A stretch of DNA of 64,000 bases, from the NCBI GenBank assembly GCA_015478665.1, contig JADMII010000002.1, positions 124,001 to 188,000 on the forward strand, in the 5' to 3' direction. Under the pieces are notes generated by a model. The model had not been told where the DNA came from and searched no databases. It worked only from the letters and a program-made list of their open reading frames with translations. A program made the position numbers and the translations under genes. Positions 10,871 through 18,527 of the stretch are shown here, one piece after another (positions within the stretch are counted from its first letter, which is position 1; the number at the start of each line of letters is the position of its first letter). The DNA comes from Dehalococcoidia bacterium. Lineage in GTDB: Bacteria; Chloroflexota; Dehalococcoidia; DSTF01; JACRBR01.

Positions 10871-11283
10871 GAAGGCGGAATCCCCAGCGTACAGCGTGAC
10901 GGCGCAGTCTATCGCAGCGCCGGCCCGCCGGCGATGCCCCGGCCGCCCGCCACGGCGACCTGCCGTGTCCGGCCGCCCGGTCACTTGAACCGGTATGTAC
11001 GCGCCAGTCGGACGGCGGAGGGATCGGCTCTGCCACCCATGGGACGTGCGATGCCGGAATTCGAGCACGCCGGCCGGCCGCGCGATCCCCTGGCCAGCGG
11101 ATGCTGCTCGAGGATACGACCGGAGCTTCCGTCGCCGGCCGCGTCGCCATCGCATGAGCGTCGCCCTCTCGTCCGAGGGCGGGCGTGCCGGCGGCTGGCG
11201 CAACGCCGCAGCGTCGCCGCTGCCGCTGCAGGCGCTGGCGCTCGCCCGCCTCTACGCCGCGGCGCGTGAAGCTTCGTAACGGG

Positions 11284-11313
11284 TTGACACGAGACGAACG
11301 CACGTTCTACAAT
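11284..11313 (+). promoter_or_regulatory. Strong sigma70-type promoter for rplI operon
   Basis: A perfect -35 TTGACA (11284-11289), 18-bp spacer and -10 TACAAT (11308-11313) read directly from sequence. Transcription would start near 11320, giving a leader of about 200 nt to the rplI start at 11523. Confidence 0.8.
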
Positions 11314-11321
11314 CACGCAGA

Positions 11322-11393
11322 CGTGGGCTCCCCGGCTTCCCACCTACCGAAGCGCAAAGCCCACGGCGCGGGGAAGATTTCGTGGCCCATCTT
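11322..11393 (+). ncRNA. Structured leader RNA or small RNA upstream of rplI (unclassified)
   Basis: Immediately after the predicted start site an outer stem CGTGGGC/GCCCACG (11322-11328 with 11359-11365) encloses an inner stem GCTTC/GAAGC (11335-11339 with 11349-11353). A second hairpin AAGAT/ATCTT (11374-11378 with 11389-11393) follows. I cannot assign it to a known RNA family. It may be an autoregulatory leader for ribosomal protein L9 or a separate small RNA. Confidence 0.35.
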
Positions 11394-11522
11394 GACCTGT
11401 TATAACTGTTCCGGCCCCAGGCCCAGCGTAGTATGCAGCAGTGAGGTCGCCCGCCTGTGCCGCTGTTGCGGCAGCCATACCAGGCGCACATCCGGGCGGC
11501 CTCGTCTCATCAGGAGCAACCC

Positions 11523-12128
11523 GTGAAAGTCGTATTTCTCGAAGACGTGCCCGGCACCGCGAAGATCGGTGACATCAAGGACGTGAAGCCCGGCTTCGCC
11601 CGCAACTACCTGCTGCCGCGGCGCATCGCCATGGCTGCGACGCCCGCTGTCGTGAAGTCAGCTGAGGCCCGGGCCGTGCGCGAGGCGCGCCTCCAGGAAG
11701 CGCGCGACAACGAGGCCCGTGGCGTCGCCGAGAAGATCGAGGCCGCCGCCGTCCGCATCACCGCCCGCGCCGGCAGCACCGGCAAGCTCTTCGGCTCCGT
11801 CGGCGCACCGGACATCTCCGCGCAGGTGGCCACGATCATCGGCCAGGAGTTCGACCGCCGCGACGTCGTCCTCGGCGAGCCGCTCAAGGAACTCGGCGAC
11901 TACGAAGTGTCCGTCCGCCTCACGAGGAACGTCACCGCCACGGTCCACGTCAGCGTCGTCGGCGAGGACGGCACGACGGCCGCCGACATCCGCGCCCGGG
12001 CGCAGGCTGCCGAAGGCGGCGCTGCCGACGACGAGCGCGCGGAGGCGGCGCCGCTGCCCGCCGACGAGGAAGCCGGCTCCGATGCCTACGCCGTCGACGA
12101 GGCGGTCGAGAAGGCCGAAGAGGAGTAG
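11523..12128 (+). CDS. rplI: 50S ribosomal protein L9 with acidic C-terminal extension
   Basis: Structural protein of the large ribosomal subunit. The L9 N-domain signature VKVVFLEDVPGTAKIGDIKDV, with GFARNYLLPR a little later, is clear, as is the C-domain (about 70-148) linked by the long helix. The start is GTG 11523, chosen because the protein must begin at KVVFLEDV and AGGAG lies 7 nt upstream. At 201 residues it exceeds the usual about 150: the last 45 residues are Glu/Asp/Ala-rich and low complexity. It is first in a plus-strand block with dnaB, as often seen for rplI-dnaB. Confidence 0.95.
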   Translation: MKVVFLEDVPGTAKIGDIKDVKPGFARNYLLPRRIAMAATPAVVKSAEARAVREARLQEARDNEARGVAEKIEAAAVRITARAGSTGKLFGSVGAPDISAQVATIIGQEFDRRDVVLGEPLKELGDYEVSVRLTRNVTATVHVSVVGEDGTTAADIRARAQAAEGGAADDERAEAAPLPADEEAGSDAYAVDEAVEKAEEE

Positions 12129-12368
12129 CCCGGCCGGCCCTCGGGCAGCCGGTCGCACGAGGCGGCCCGGCAAGGCCAACCCGCGACGGTCCCAGTCGGT
12201 GATACGACCAACAACGTGGGGAAACGACATGGCCACTCGAATCTGAATCCGGCCGACGCGGAACCGGCCCGGACGGGCAGATCGGGCGAGCGCTCGTTTC
12301 GGAATCGCCGGCGAACAGGCGTCGGGCACCCGGCCCGAAGCCATATCGAGCAGCAGGGAGGCCAGCAT

Positions 12369-12563
12369 ATGCCCGTCGCCGTCGACTACGACCTGACCAT
12401 CCGCGAGGCCGAGAAGGCGCTGCGCGCCGCGACGACCGCCGACGACGTCCGCAACGCCTGGAAGAAGTACATCGGCTCGCTCGGGCATCGCGCGCTGGGC
12501 AGGCTGCTGCTCGGGCGGTCGGCGGCCGAGATCATCGCCAAGCGCGACCCGAACGGCGAATAG
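12369..12563 (+). CDS. Small helical hypothetical protein between rplI and dnaB (64 aa)
   Basis: ATG 12369 is preceded by a good Shine-Dalgarno (GGGAGG at about 12357-12362) and the reading frame ends 4 nt before the dnaB GTG. The sequence MPVAVDYDLTIREAEKALR is followed by a predicted two-helix body ending RSAAEIIAKRDPNGE. No family recognised. Position in the operon suggests co-expression with the replication genes. An upstream in-frame extension to 12216 is unlikely because it reads through non-coding-like sequence. Confidence 0.7.
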   Translation: MPVAVDYDLTIREAEKALRAATTADDVRNAWKKYIGSLGHRALGRLLLGRSAAEIIAKRDPNGE

Positions 12564-12567
12564 GCCC

Positions 12568-13947
12568 GTGGTCAGCGCCGCCGAAAAAGCGCCTCCGTTC
12601 GATGTCGAAGCGGAAGAAGCGGTGATCGCATCGATCCTCGTCGACGGCGAGGCGATCGGCCGCGTCGAGGGCATCGTCCAGCCCGAAGACTTCTACCGCG
12701 ACCAGAACCGGTGGGCCTACGACGCCTGCCTGGCGCTCTGGAGCCGCAATGAGCCGATCAACCAGGTGACACTCGGCCACGAGCTCTCGCGCCGCGAGAA
12801 GCTCGACGACGTCGGCGGCTTGCCGTACCTCTCGCGCCTGACGCTCGAGCTGGCGACCCCCGTCGGCGTCGAGCACTACGCGCGCATCGTCAAGCGCGAC
12901 GCCACCTATCGCTCGATGATCAGCGTCGGCTCGCAGATCGTGCAGACGGCGTACCAGGGCGGGCCGGACCTCGACGGCGCCATCGCGCGCGCCGAGAACC
13001 TGGTGATGACGCTGCGCGAGGGCCAGCGGCTGGGCGACCTGATCGCCCTGCGTCATCTGCTCGACGACTTCTGGGAGAAGCCGGGCATCGACTCGGTGCT
13101 CGCCGGCTCGATCGGCGCCATCCGTTCCGGCTTCATGGACCTCGATACGCTGCTCGGCGGATTTCAGCGCTCGGACCTCGTCGTCGTCGCCGCGCGGCCC
13201 GGTGTGGGCAAGTCCGCGCTGCTCGTCAACTTCGCCCGCAACGCCGCCGTCGCCCAGAACGCCCGCGTCGCCATCTTCACCATCGAGATGGCGTCCGACC
13301 AGCTCGTCCACCGCCTGCTTGCCGCGGAGTCCGGCATCGACGTCGGCCGCATCCGCCTCGGCCAGCGTACCGAGAACGAAGAGCGCCGGCTGATGACGGC
13401 GACCGGCGAGTTGCACCCGCTCGAGATCTACATCGACGACTCGTCGGTCGTGACGATCAGCCAGCTGCAGGCGAAGCTGCGGCGGCTGGCGCAGGCGGTC
13501 GGCGGCCTCGACCTCGTGATCATCGACTACCTGCAGCTGATGCACGGCAGCGGCCGCTATCGCGACAACCGCGTCCAGGAGGTGAGCGAGATCTCCCGTG
13601 GCCTGAAGATGCTCGCGCGCGACCTCGACGTGCCGATCGTCGCCGCGGCGCAGCTCTCCCGCGCGGCGGAGATGCGCCAGACGCACGTGCCCATGCTCAG
13701 CGACCTGCGCGAGTCGGGCAGCATCGAGCAGGACGCGGACGTCGTGATGTTCCTCTACCGCGAGGACATGTACGTCAACCGCGACGAATGGGAGTCCCGC
13801 GAGCCGGACGCCATCTACCCGGCGGGCCTGACGAAGCTGATCGTCGCCAAGCACCGCAACGGGCCGACCGGCCAGGTCGCGCTGCACTTCCGCAGCCACC
13901 TCTCGCGCTTCGAAGACCTGATGCCGGTCGAAGAGGAGACGGCGTGA
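12568..13947 (+). CDS. dnaB: Replicative DNA helicase DnaB
   Basis: Hexameric 5'-3' replicative helicase of the fork. The N-terminal domain (PPFDVEAEEAVIASILVDGEAI) is followed by the RecA-type domain with Walker A ARPGVGKSAL near residue 213, Walker B LVIIDYLQLMH near 315, and the C-terminal motifs QLSRAAE and DLRESGSIEQDADVVMF. 459 residues is normal length and no intein is present. The start is GTG 12568. The stop codon overlaps the GTG of the DnaD-like gene (GTGA), so translation is probably coupled to the downstream primosome-like genes. Confidence 0.97.
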   Translation: MVSAAEKAPPFDVEAEEAVIASILVDGEAIGRVEGIVQPEDFYRDQNRWAYDACLALWSRNEPINQVTLGHELSRREKLDDVGGLPYLSRLTLELATPVGVEHYARIVKRDATYRSMISVGSQIVQTAYQGGPDLDGAIARAENLVMTLREGQRLGDLIALRHLLDDFWEKPGIDSVLAGSIGAIRSGFMDLDTLLGGFQRSDLVVVAARPGVGKSALLVNFARNAAVAQNARVAIFTIEMASDQLVHRLLAAESGIDVGRIRLGQRTENEERRLMTATGELHPLEIYIDDSSVVTISQLQAKLRRLAQAVGGLDLVIIDYLQLMHGSGRYRDNRVQEVSEISRGLKMLARDLDVPIVAAAQLSRAAEMRQTHVPMLSDLRESGSIEQDADVVMFLYREDMYVNRDEWESREPDAIYPAGLTKLIVAKHRNGPTGQVALHFRSHLSRFEDLMPVEEETA

Positions 13948-14717
13948 GCGCGGCCGCCCGGGGCACGCCGGCGCCGGCGCCCTTCGCCGGATTCCCTGCC
14001 CGCGCCCAGGCGACGGCGATCCCAAACGTCTTCTTCAGCGATGTGCTCCCGCGCCTCGCCGACCCCGCGCAGGTCGCCGTCGTGCTGTATGCGTTCGTCC
14101 TGCTCGGCGCCCAGCGCGGCACGCCGCGATGCATCACCAGCGACGCGCTCGCCCGGCATGCGCCGCTCGTCGAGCACCTGACGCGCATCGCGACCGCAGA
14201 CGGCGGACGCCGCTGCACGGGACCAGCCGACATTGCCACCGCGATCGATGCGGCCGTCGTCGCCGTCGTGCGCGCCGGCGTCCTGCTGACGCTGTCCGTG
14301 CGGGCCGGCGACACCAGCCGCGAGCTGCTATTCCTCAATACGCCGGCGGACCGGCGCGCGGTCGAGAGCATCCACCGCGGCGAGATCAGCGTCGGCGCGC
14401 CCGTCGAAGAGCCGCCGTCGCGGCCCGAGCGGCGCAGCATCTACGTCCTGTATGAGTCGCTGATCGGCACGCTCGGCCCCGGCATGGCGGAAGAGCTCGC
14501 GGAGGCGGAGCGGCTGTACCCGGCGCAGTGGCTCGCGGACGCCTTCCGGGAGGCGACGGCGCAGAACGCCCGCAGCTGGCGCTACATCACACGCATCCTG
14601 GAACGCTGGGCGAGCGAAGGACGAGGCGATGCAAAAGCTCACGGAGATCCTGCGGACGACAGTCGTTACTTCGCCGGCAAGTACGGGCGTATCCTCAAAC
14701 AACGGCTCGACCGCTGA
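13944..14717 (+). CDS. DnaD-domain primosomal protein
   Basis: A 257-residue protein whose C-terminal region (about 170-230) is a DnaD/DnaB-II type domain: YESLIGTLGPGMAEEL, then the YITRILERW motif matching the YxxxIxxxW signature. The N-terminal half looks like the winged-helix part that drives oligomerisation. Known DnaD proteins remodel origin DNA and help load the helicase. Start GTG 13944 overlaps the dnaB stop by 4 nt, and the 3' end overlaps the next gene by 89 nt, so dnaB, this protein and the AAA+ loader look like a translationally coupled helicase-loading module. Confidence 0.82.
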   Translation: MSAAARGTPAPAPFAGFPARAQATAIPNVFFSDVLPRLADPAQVAVVLYAFVLLGAQRGTPRCITSDALARHAPLVEHLTRIATADGGRRCTGPADIATAIDAAVVAVVRAGVLLTLSVRAGDTSRELLFLNTPADRRAVESIHRGEISVGAPVEEPPSRPERRSIYVLYESLIGTLGPGMAEELAEAERLYPAQWLADAFREATAQNARSWRYITRILERWASEGRGDAKAHGDPADDSRYFAGKYGRILKQRLDR

Positions 14718-16017
14718 GGGCGAGCGCGCCTGCCCGCGCTGCCGCGGCGCCCGCTTCCTGCGCGCCAACGTCGGCGTCGAGCACCCGGAGTTCGGGCAGG
14801 CCGCCCCCTGCTCCTGCGCGCTCGACGAACACGCCCGCAGCCGCGGCGACCGCCTCGAACGCTACTCGAACATCGGCGCGCTCTCGCGGCTGACCTTCCG
14901 CACGCTGATCGCGCGTGGGCGGAGCGCCGCCGCCCGCGACCAGGAGCGCTATCAGCGCTGCGTATCGGACGCCAGCGGCTTCGCCCAGGCGCCGGAGGGC
15001 TGGATCGTGCTCTGTGGCGCCAGCGGCTGCGGCAAGACGCACATCGCCGCCGCCGTCGTCAACGCGCTGCTCGAGCGCGGCGAGCCGGCGCTCTTCGTGG
15101 TCGTGCCGGATCTGCTCGACCATCTGCGCGCCGCCTACCAGCCCGATGCCGAGGTGCGCTACGACGCGCTGTTCGAGCGCGTCCGCAACGCGCGCGTGCT
15201 TGTGCTCGATGACCTGGGGACGCAGGCGCCGACGCCGTGGGCGCAGGAGAAGCTCTTCCAGCTGGTCAACCATCGCTTCAACGCCCGTCTGCCGACGATC
15301 GTCACGACAAATCAGCTCCCGGAGCAGATGGACGAGCGCCTGCGCACGCGGCTCACCGACGCGGGGCTCGCGCGCGTCTACGTGCTCGAAGCGCGGCGCC
15401 GGCCCTCAGACATGCGTGTGCTCGACGTGCTCGATCACCCGCTGATCCGCGAGATGACGCTCGAGCGCTTCGACGCGCGGCAGGTGCACCTGGCCGGCGA
15501 TGACCGGCGCCGCATCGAGAACGCGTATCGCCAGGCGCTCGCCTTCGCCGAGGCGCCCGACGGCTGGCTGTTGTTCATGGGCCCGCACAGCGCCGGCAAG
15601 ACGCACCTCGCCGCGGCGATCGCGAACTACCGCCGGCAGCGCGGCGAAGCGCCGCTGTTCGTCGTCGTGCCGGACCTGCTTGACTACCTGCGCCGCGGAT
15701 TCTCGGCCGAGGAGCCGCGCGGCACCTTCGAGACGTTCGACGAGATGAAGACGGCGCCGCTGCTGATCCTCGATGACCTCGATGCGCAGACGGGCATCGC
15801 ATGGGTGCGCGACCGCCTCTTCCAGCTGCTGAACTATCGCTATACCGCGCGGCTGCCGACCGTCATCACCACCGCACTCACGCTCGACGAGCTCGGCGAC
15901 CGGCTGGCGTCGCGGCTCGTCGATCACGCCGTCTGCACGGCGATCGTGCTCGGCGAGCCGCAGCGGGCGGAGGCGCCGCGGCGGCCGCCACGGGGCCGCG
16001 GCGGCAGGCGGACGTGA
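14629..16017 (+). CDS. Tandem DnaC/DnaI-like AAA+ ATPase (two loader modules in one chain)
   Basis: 462 residues. The N-terminus MQKLTEILRT and a short Cys cluster (CPRC about 35 residues in, then CSC) resemble DnaI/DnaC-type loaders. AAA+ module 1 (about 100-270) has Walker A GASGCGKTH and Walker B VLVLDDLGTQ. Module 2 (about 275-440) has GPHSAGKTH and LLILDDLDAQ. The two share extended blocks such as LFVVVPDLLD and TARLPTVITT/NARLPTIVTT, so the second arose by internal duplication. A basic Pro/Arg-rich tail ends the protein. The position after dnaB and a DnaD-like gene supports helicase loading. Typical loaders have one such module. Confidence 0.85.
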   Translation: MQKLTEILRTTVVTSPASTGVSSNNGSTAEGERACPRCRGARFLRANVGVEHPEFGQAAPCSCALDEHARSRGDRLERYSNIGALSRLTFRTLIARGRSAAARDQERYQRCVSDASGFAQAPEGWIVLCGASGCGKTHIAAAVVNALLERGEPALFVVVPDLLDHLRAAYQPDAEVRYDALFERVRNARVLVLDDLGTQAPTPWAQEKLFQLVNHRFNARLPTIVTTNQLPEQMDERLRTRLTDAGLARVYVLEARRRPSDMRVLDVLDHPLIREMTLERFDARQVHLAGDDRRRIENAYRQALAFAEAPDGWLLFMGPHSAGKTHLAAAIANYRRQRGEAPLFVVVPDLLDYLRRGFSAEEPRGTFETFDEMKTAPLLILDDLDAQTGIAWVRDRLFQLLNYRYTARLPTVITTALTLDELGDRLASRLVDHAVCTAIVLGEPQRAEAPRRPPRGRGGRRT

Positions 16018-16029
16018 GCCAGGCCGGTG

Positions 16030-16226
16030 CCGGGCGGCAGGCGCGGGAGGGCTTGCGTCCGCAAGGAGCGCAGGCAGCTCCTGCCCGGTGATGTGGTTGC
16101 GCGTGTACTCGGCCAGCCGCAACTCGATCTCCAGCACCGGTCGCGGAGCGGCGACGCCTCACGCAGGTCGAGATCCCATGCTGCCGCTTCCAGCCACTCA
16201 AGAGCGCGTCCGCTAGACTGCTCGCC
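16030..16226 (-). pseudogene. Possible frameshifted gene remnant on the minus strand
   Basis: Between about 16210 and 16060 two minus-strand frames read like protein: RALEWLEAAAWDLDLREASP followed, after a one-base shift near 16143, by VLEIELRLAEYTRNHITGQE and LPALLADAS. Joined, they would make a helical polypeptide, but it has no clean start or stop and no recognised family. This is a weak inference from composition only. Confidence 0.2.
16214..16219 (+). promoter_or_regulatory. -10 element TAGACT 7 nt before an ATG (leaderless-type)
   Basis: TAGACT ends at 16219 and the ATG of the next gene is at 16227, leaving 7 nt, so transcription would begin at or next to the start codon. There is no Shine-Dalgarno. 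Confidence 0.5.
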
Positions 16227-16850
16227 ATGACGTGTACGACTGTCGCATCATCCGGCCTCTGCGCGAAGACGCACGACGCGCTCGCCACGATCATGCGCTG
16301 CATCGTCCCGGCGATGTTCAAGGCGCAGCAGCCGTGGGCGATCATCGGCAGCACGTCGTCCGTGCTGCAGGGGCTGCCGGGCTACCAGCCACCCGACATC
16401 GACCTGGCGACGACGATGGAGGGCGCCTACATCATGGAGGGCTGCATCGCGCCGATGGGCGCGGTCGTACGGCCCGTCGGCTACAGCGTGGCGGCGCCGT
16501 ACTCCAGCTACTTCGGCATCTTCGAGGTCGGCGGCGTCAAGGTCGAGGTGATGGGCGCGATGATCATTCGCTGCGCCGATGGCGTGATCGACCTCGCCGA
16601 CCACTGGGCGCGCTGGAGCGACAAGGTGCGCGTCCGCCGGGTCGACGGCATGCACCTGCCGCTCGTGCCGCTCGAGTGGCAGCTCGTCGCCAACGCGATG
16701 CTCGGGCGGGAGGAGCGCATCGGGCCGATCTCCCGCTATCTGCTCGACAACGGCTACGACCAGCGGCTGCTGGCCGTGCTGCTCGCCGACGAGCGCAACG
16801 GCGCCCGCACGATCGCGCGCGTCCGCGAGGTGCTGCGCATTGAAGACTGA
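16227..16850 (+). CDS. Nucleotidyltransferase-superfamily protein, uncharacterised
   Basis: 207 residues. WAIIGSTSSVLQGLPGYQPPD and the following IDLATT have the G-S/T ... D-x-D pattern of polymerase-beta-type nucleotidyltransferases (Gly-Ser/Thr loop, then DID as metal-binding pair). A third acidic residue may be Glu in GGVKVEVMG. This is close to the minimal or MNT-like group, but no HEPN partner gene is adjacent, so I do not call a toxin-antitoxin pair. The substrate is unknown. The gene overlaps the next methyltransferase frame by a few bases if that one starts at TTG 16840. Confidence 0.6.
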   Translation: MTCTTVASSGLCAKTHDALATIMRCIVPAMFKAQQPWAIIGSTSSVLQGLPGYQPPDIDLATTMEGAYIMEGCIAPMGAVVRPVGYSVAAPYSSYFGIFEVGGVKVEVMGAMIIRCADGVIDLADHWARWSDKVRVRRVDGMHLPLVPLEWQLVANAMLGREERIGPISRYLLDNGYDQRLLAVLLADERNGARTIARVREVLRIED

Positions 16851-17874
16851 GCGAGAGGAGGCGCGCCCGGGCCGTGCGCCACTGGACGCGGCGAGGCGCG
16901 GCGCGGCGTCGGAGGCGTTCGCAGATGGCGGCGTCACCGCATGCGACGGCCTCGCCTCAGGGACCGCGCTCGGCGCGGCCCGCCAGCGGACGCCGCCAGC
17001 ACCGGCGCGTGTGGAGCCGGATGTCTACACCGGTGAGTACTACCTCACCCACTGTCATGGCCACGAGGACTTCCTCTCCAGCCGCGGCCGGAAGGTCGGC
17101 CCGCGCTTCATCAAGGCGCTCTCACTTGCCGGCGAGCTGCGCGGCCGTCGCGTGCTCGATGTCGGCTGCGGGCGCGGCGAGCTGGTGCTGCAGTCGGCGC
17201 TGCGCGGCGCCGACGCCTGGGGGGTCGACTACGCCTCTGCCGCGATCGAGATCGCCCAGCGCGCCGTCGCCGCGGCCGGCGACGATCTTCCGCGCGAGCG
17301 CCTGCACCTCGCGCAGACGGACGTACAGGCGCTGGCCTTCGCGGATGCGTCGTTCGACGTCGTCTTCATGATGGACATCGTCGAGCACCTGCACGCGCGA
17401 GAACTCGCGGCCGCGCTCCGCGAGGCGCGCCGGGTGCTGCGACCGGGCGGCGCGTTGATCGTCCACACCTCGCCGAATCGCGTCGTCCGCGACTGGGTGT
17501 ATCCGTACTGGGTGCGGCACGTGAACAAGGCCGCGCTCGCCTTCTGCGAGTGGCTCGGCTACCGCGACGCGCTGTTCAACCGGCTGATGTTGCCGACCGG
17601 CCGCGACTTCCCGGAGGACGACTTCGAGCGCGCGATGCACGTCAACGAGCAGACCGCCCCGGCGCTGCGCCGCCAGCTCACGGCCGCCGGCTTGCGCATC
17701 CGCTCGCAGGAGTTCTGGGAACCGCCGATGCGTGGCGAGTACTTCCCGACGCCGCGCCTCAACGGCGAGCTGCGCATCCTCGACTTCGTGCGCTTCCTGC
17801 GTCCGCTCAGCCTCTATCCGCCGCTGAACCGCTACTTCTGCCATCACATCTGGATGACGGCGGAGCGCGCATGA
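16840..17874 (+). CDS. Class I SAM-dependent methyltransferase
   Basis: Methyltransferase with motif I VLDVGCGRGELVL, motif II region WGVDYASAAIEIA, and motif IV-like FDVVFMMDIVEHLH followed by RRVLRPGGALIVHTSPN. The C-terminal half (YPYWVRHVNKAALAFCEWLG) carries a hydrophobic stretch seen in lipid- or sugar-modifying methyltransferases. The start is uncertain: TTG 16840 overlaps the preceding stop and has no Shine-Dalgarno, while GTG 17011 begins right before DVYTGEYYLTH, where homology should start. I suspect the shorter form. The stop overlaps the SDR-like start (ATGA), indicating a two-gene unit. Substrate unknown. Confidence 0.82.
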   Translation: MKTEREEARPGRAPLDAARRGAASEAFADGGVTACDGLASGTALGAARQRTPPAPARVEPDVYTGEYYLTHCHGHEDFLSSRGRKVGPRFIKALSLAGELRGRRVLDVGCGRGELVLQSALRGADAWGVDYASAAIEIAQRAVAAAGDDLPRERLHLAQTDVQALAFADASFDVVFMMDIVEHLHARELAAALREARRVLRPGGALIVHTSPNRVVRDWVYPYWVRHVNKAALAFCEWLGYRDALFNRLMLPTGRDFPEDDFERAMHVNEQTAPALRRQLTAAGLRIRSQEFWEPPMRGEYFPTPRLNGELRILDFVRFLRPLSLYPPLNRYFCHHIWMTAERA

Positions 17875-18464
17875 GCGGGCAGCCGCTTGCCGGCCGTGCC
17901 GCCCTCGTGCTCGGCGTCGAGCGCCCCGACGGCCGGCGCGCCGCCGTCGCACTGGCGGAGGCCGGCGCCGATGTCGCCGTCGTCACGCTCAGCGAAGCGA
18001 CGGCGGCGGAGTTCGCCGCGAACAGCGCCGCCAACGAGTTCTGGGCGCTCGGCCGCAAGGGCATCGCGCTGACCTCCGATGGCGGCGAGACGACGGTGCG
18101 CGAGGCCGTCGCCGATGCGACCGCCGGGATCGGCCCCATCGGCATCCTCATCTACCACGCGGCGGCGCCGCTGCCGCCGGCGACGTTCGACGGCCTGCGT
18201 TCCGACCCGGCGATCGTCGTACTGATGGGCGACGACGACGGCAGCGACGAGGCGCGCACGCTGCTGAGCTGGACGCGCGAGCTGGCCGACCGCGGCCTGC
18301 GCGCGAACGCGCTCCTCGCCACGCGCCGCATCGCCGACGCCGCCGGCCCCGTGTTGAAAGAGCACCACGTCTCCGAACCGCTCGCGCTCGCGCCGGCGGT
18401 CGTCTATCTCACGTCGGACGCGAGCGCCGCGGTCGAGGGGACGATGATGGTCGCCGGTGGCTGA
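17871..18464 (+). CDS. Degenerate short-chain dehydrogenase/reductase-like protein
   Basis: 197 residues with a Rossmann-like beginning (GRAALVLGVERPDGRRAAVA) in place of the TGxxxGIG nucleotide loop. The C-terminal block AVVYLTSDASAAVEGTMMVAGG is typical of SDR enzymes. The catalytic YxxxK pair, the catalytic Ser and the NNAG motif (here YHAA) are all missing, so it is probably non-catalytic, or a shortened paralogue. It is translationally coupled to the methyltransferase upstream (ATGA overlap). Confidence 0.65.
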   Translation: MSGQPLAGRAALVLGVERPDGRRAAVALAEAGADVAVVTLSEATAAEFAANSAANEFWALGRKGIALTSDGGETTVREAVADATAGIGPIGILIYHAAAPLPPATFDGLRSDPAIVVLMGDDDGSDEARTLLSWTRELADRGLRANALLATRRIADAAGPVLKEHHVSEPLALAPAVVYLTSDASAAVEGTMMVAGG

Positions 18465-18527
18465 GCGGCGCCGGAAGGTCGCAGCGTGATGTGTTGCGCC
18501 AGCTGATACGCTGCATCGGACGGCCCC

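Larger units (their letters stand above)
10871..11522 (+). other. 650-bp intergenic region: promoter and structured leader of the rplI-dnaB block
   Basis: The left part (10871-11280) holds no gene I can support. The right part carries a strong plus-strand promoter (11284-11313) and then about 200 nt of potential 5' leader containing several inverted repeats before the rplI ribosome binding site (AGGAG at 11511-11515). Confidence 0.6.

Noticed and set aside
11322-11450. 6S RNA
   Set aside because: The 5' and 3' ends do not pair into a long rod and the closing stem is only 7 bp, so the leader was left unclassified.
16227-16850. MNT-HEPN toxin-antitoxin pair
   Set aside because: The nucleotidyltransferase-like protein is longer than minimal MNT antitoxins and no HEPN protein with RxxxxH motif is adjacent.
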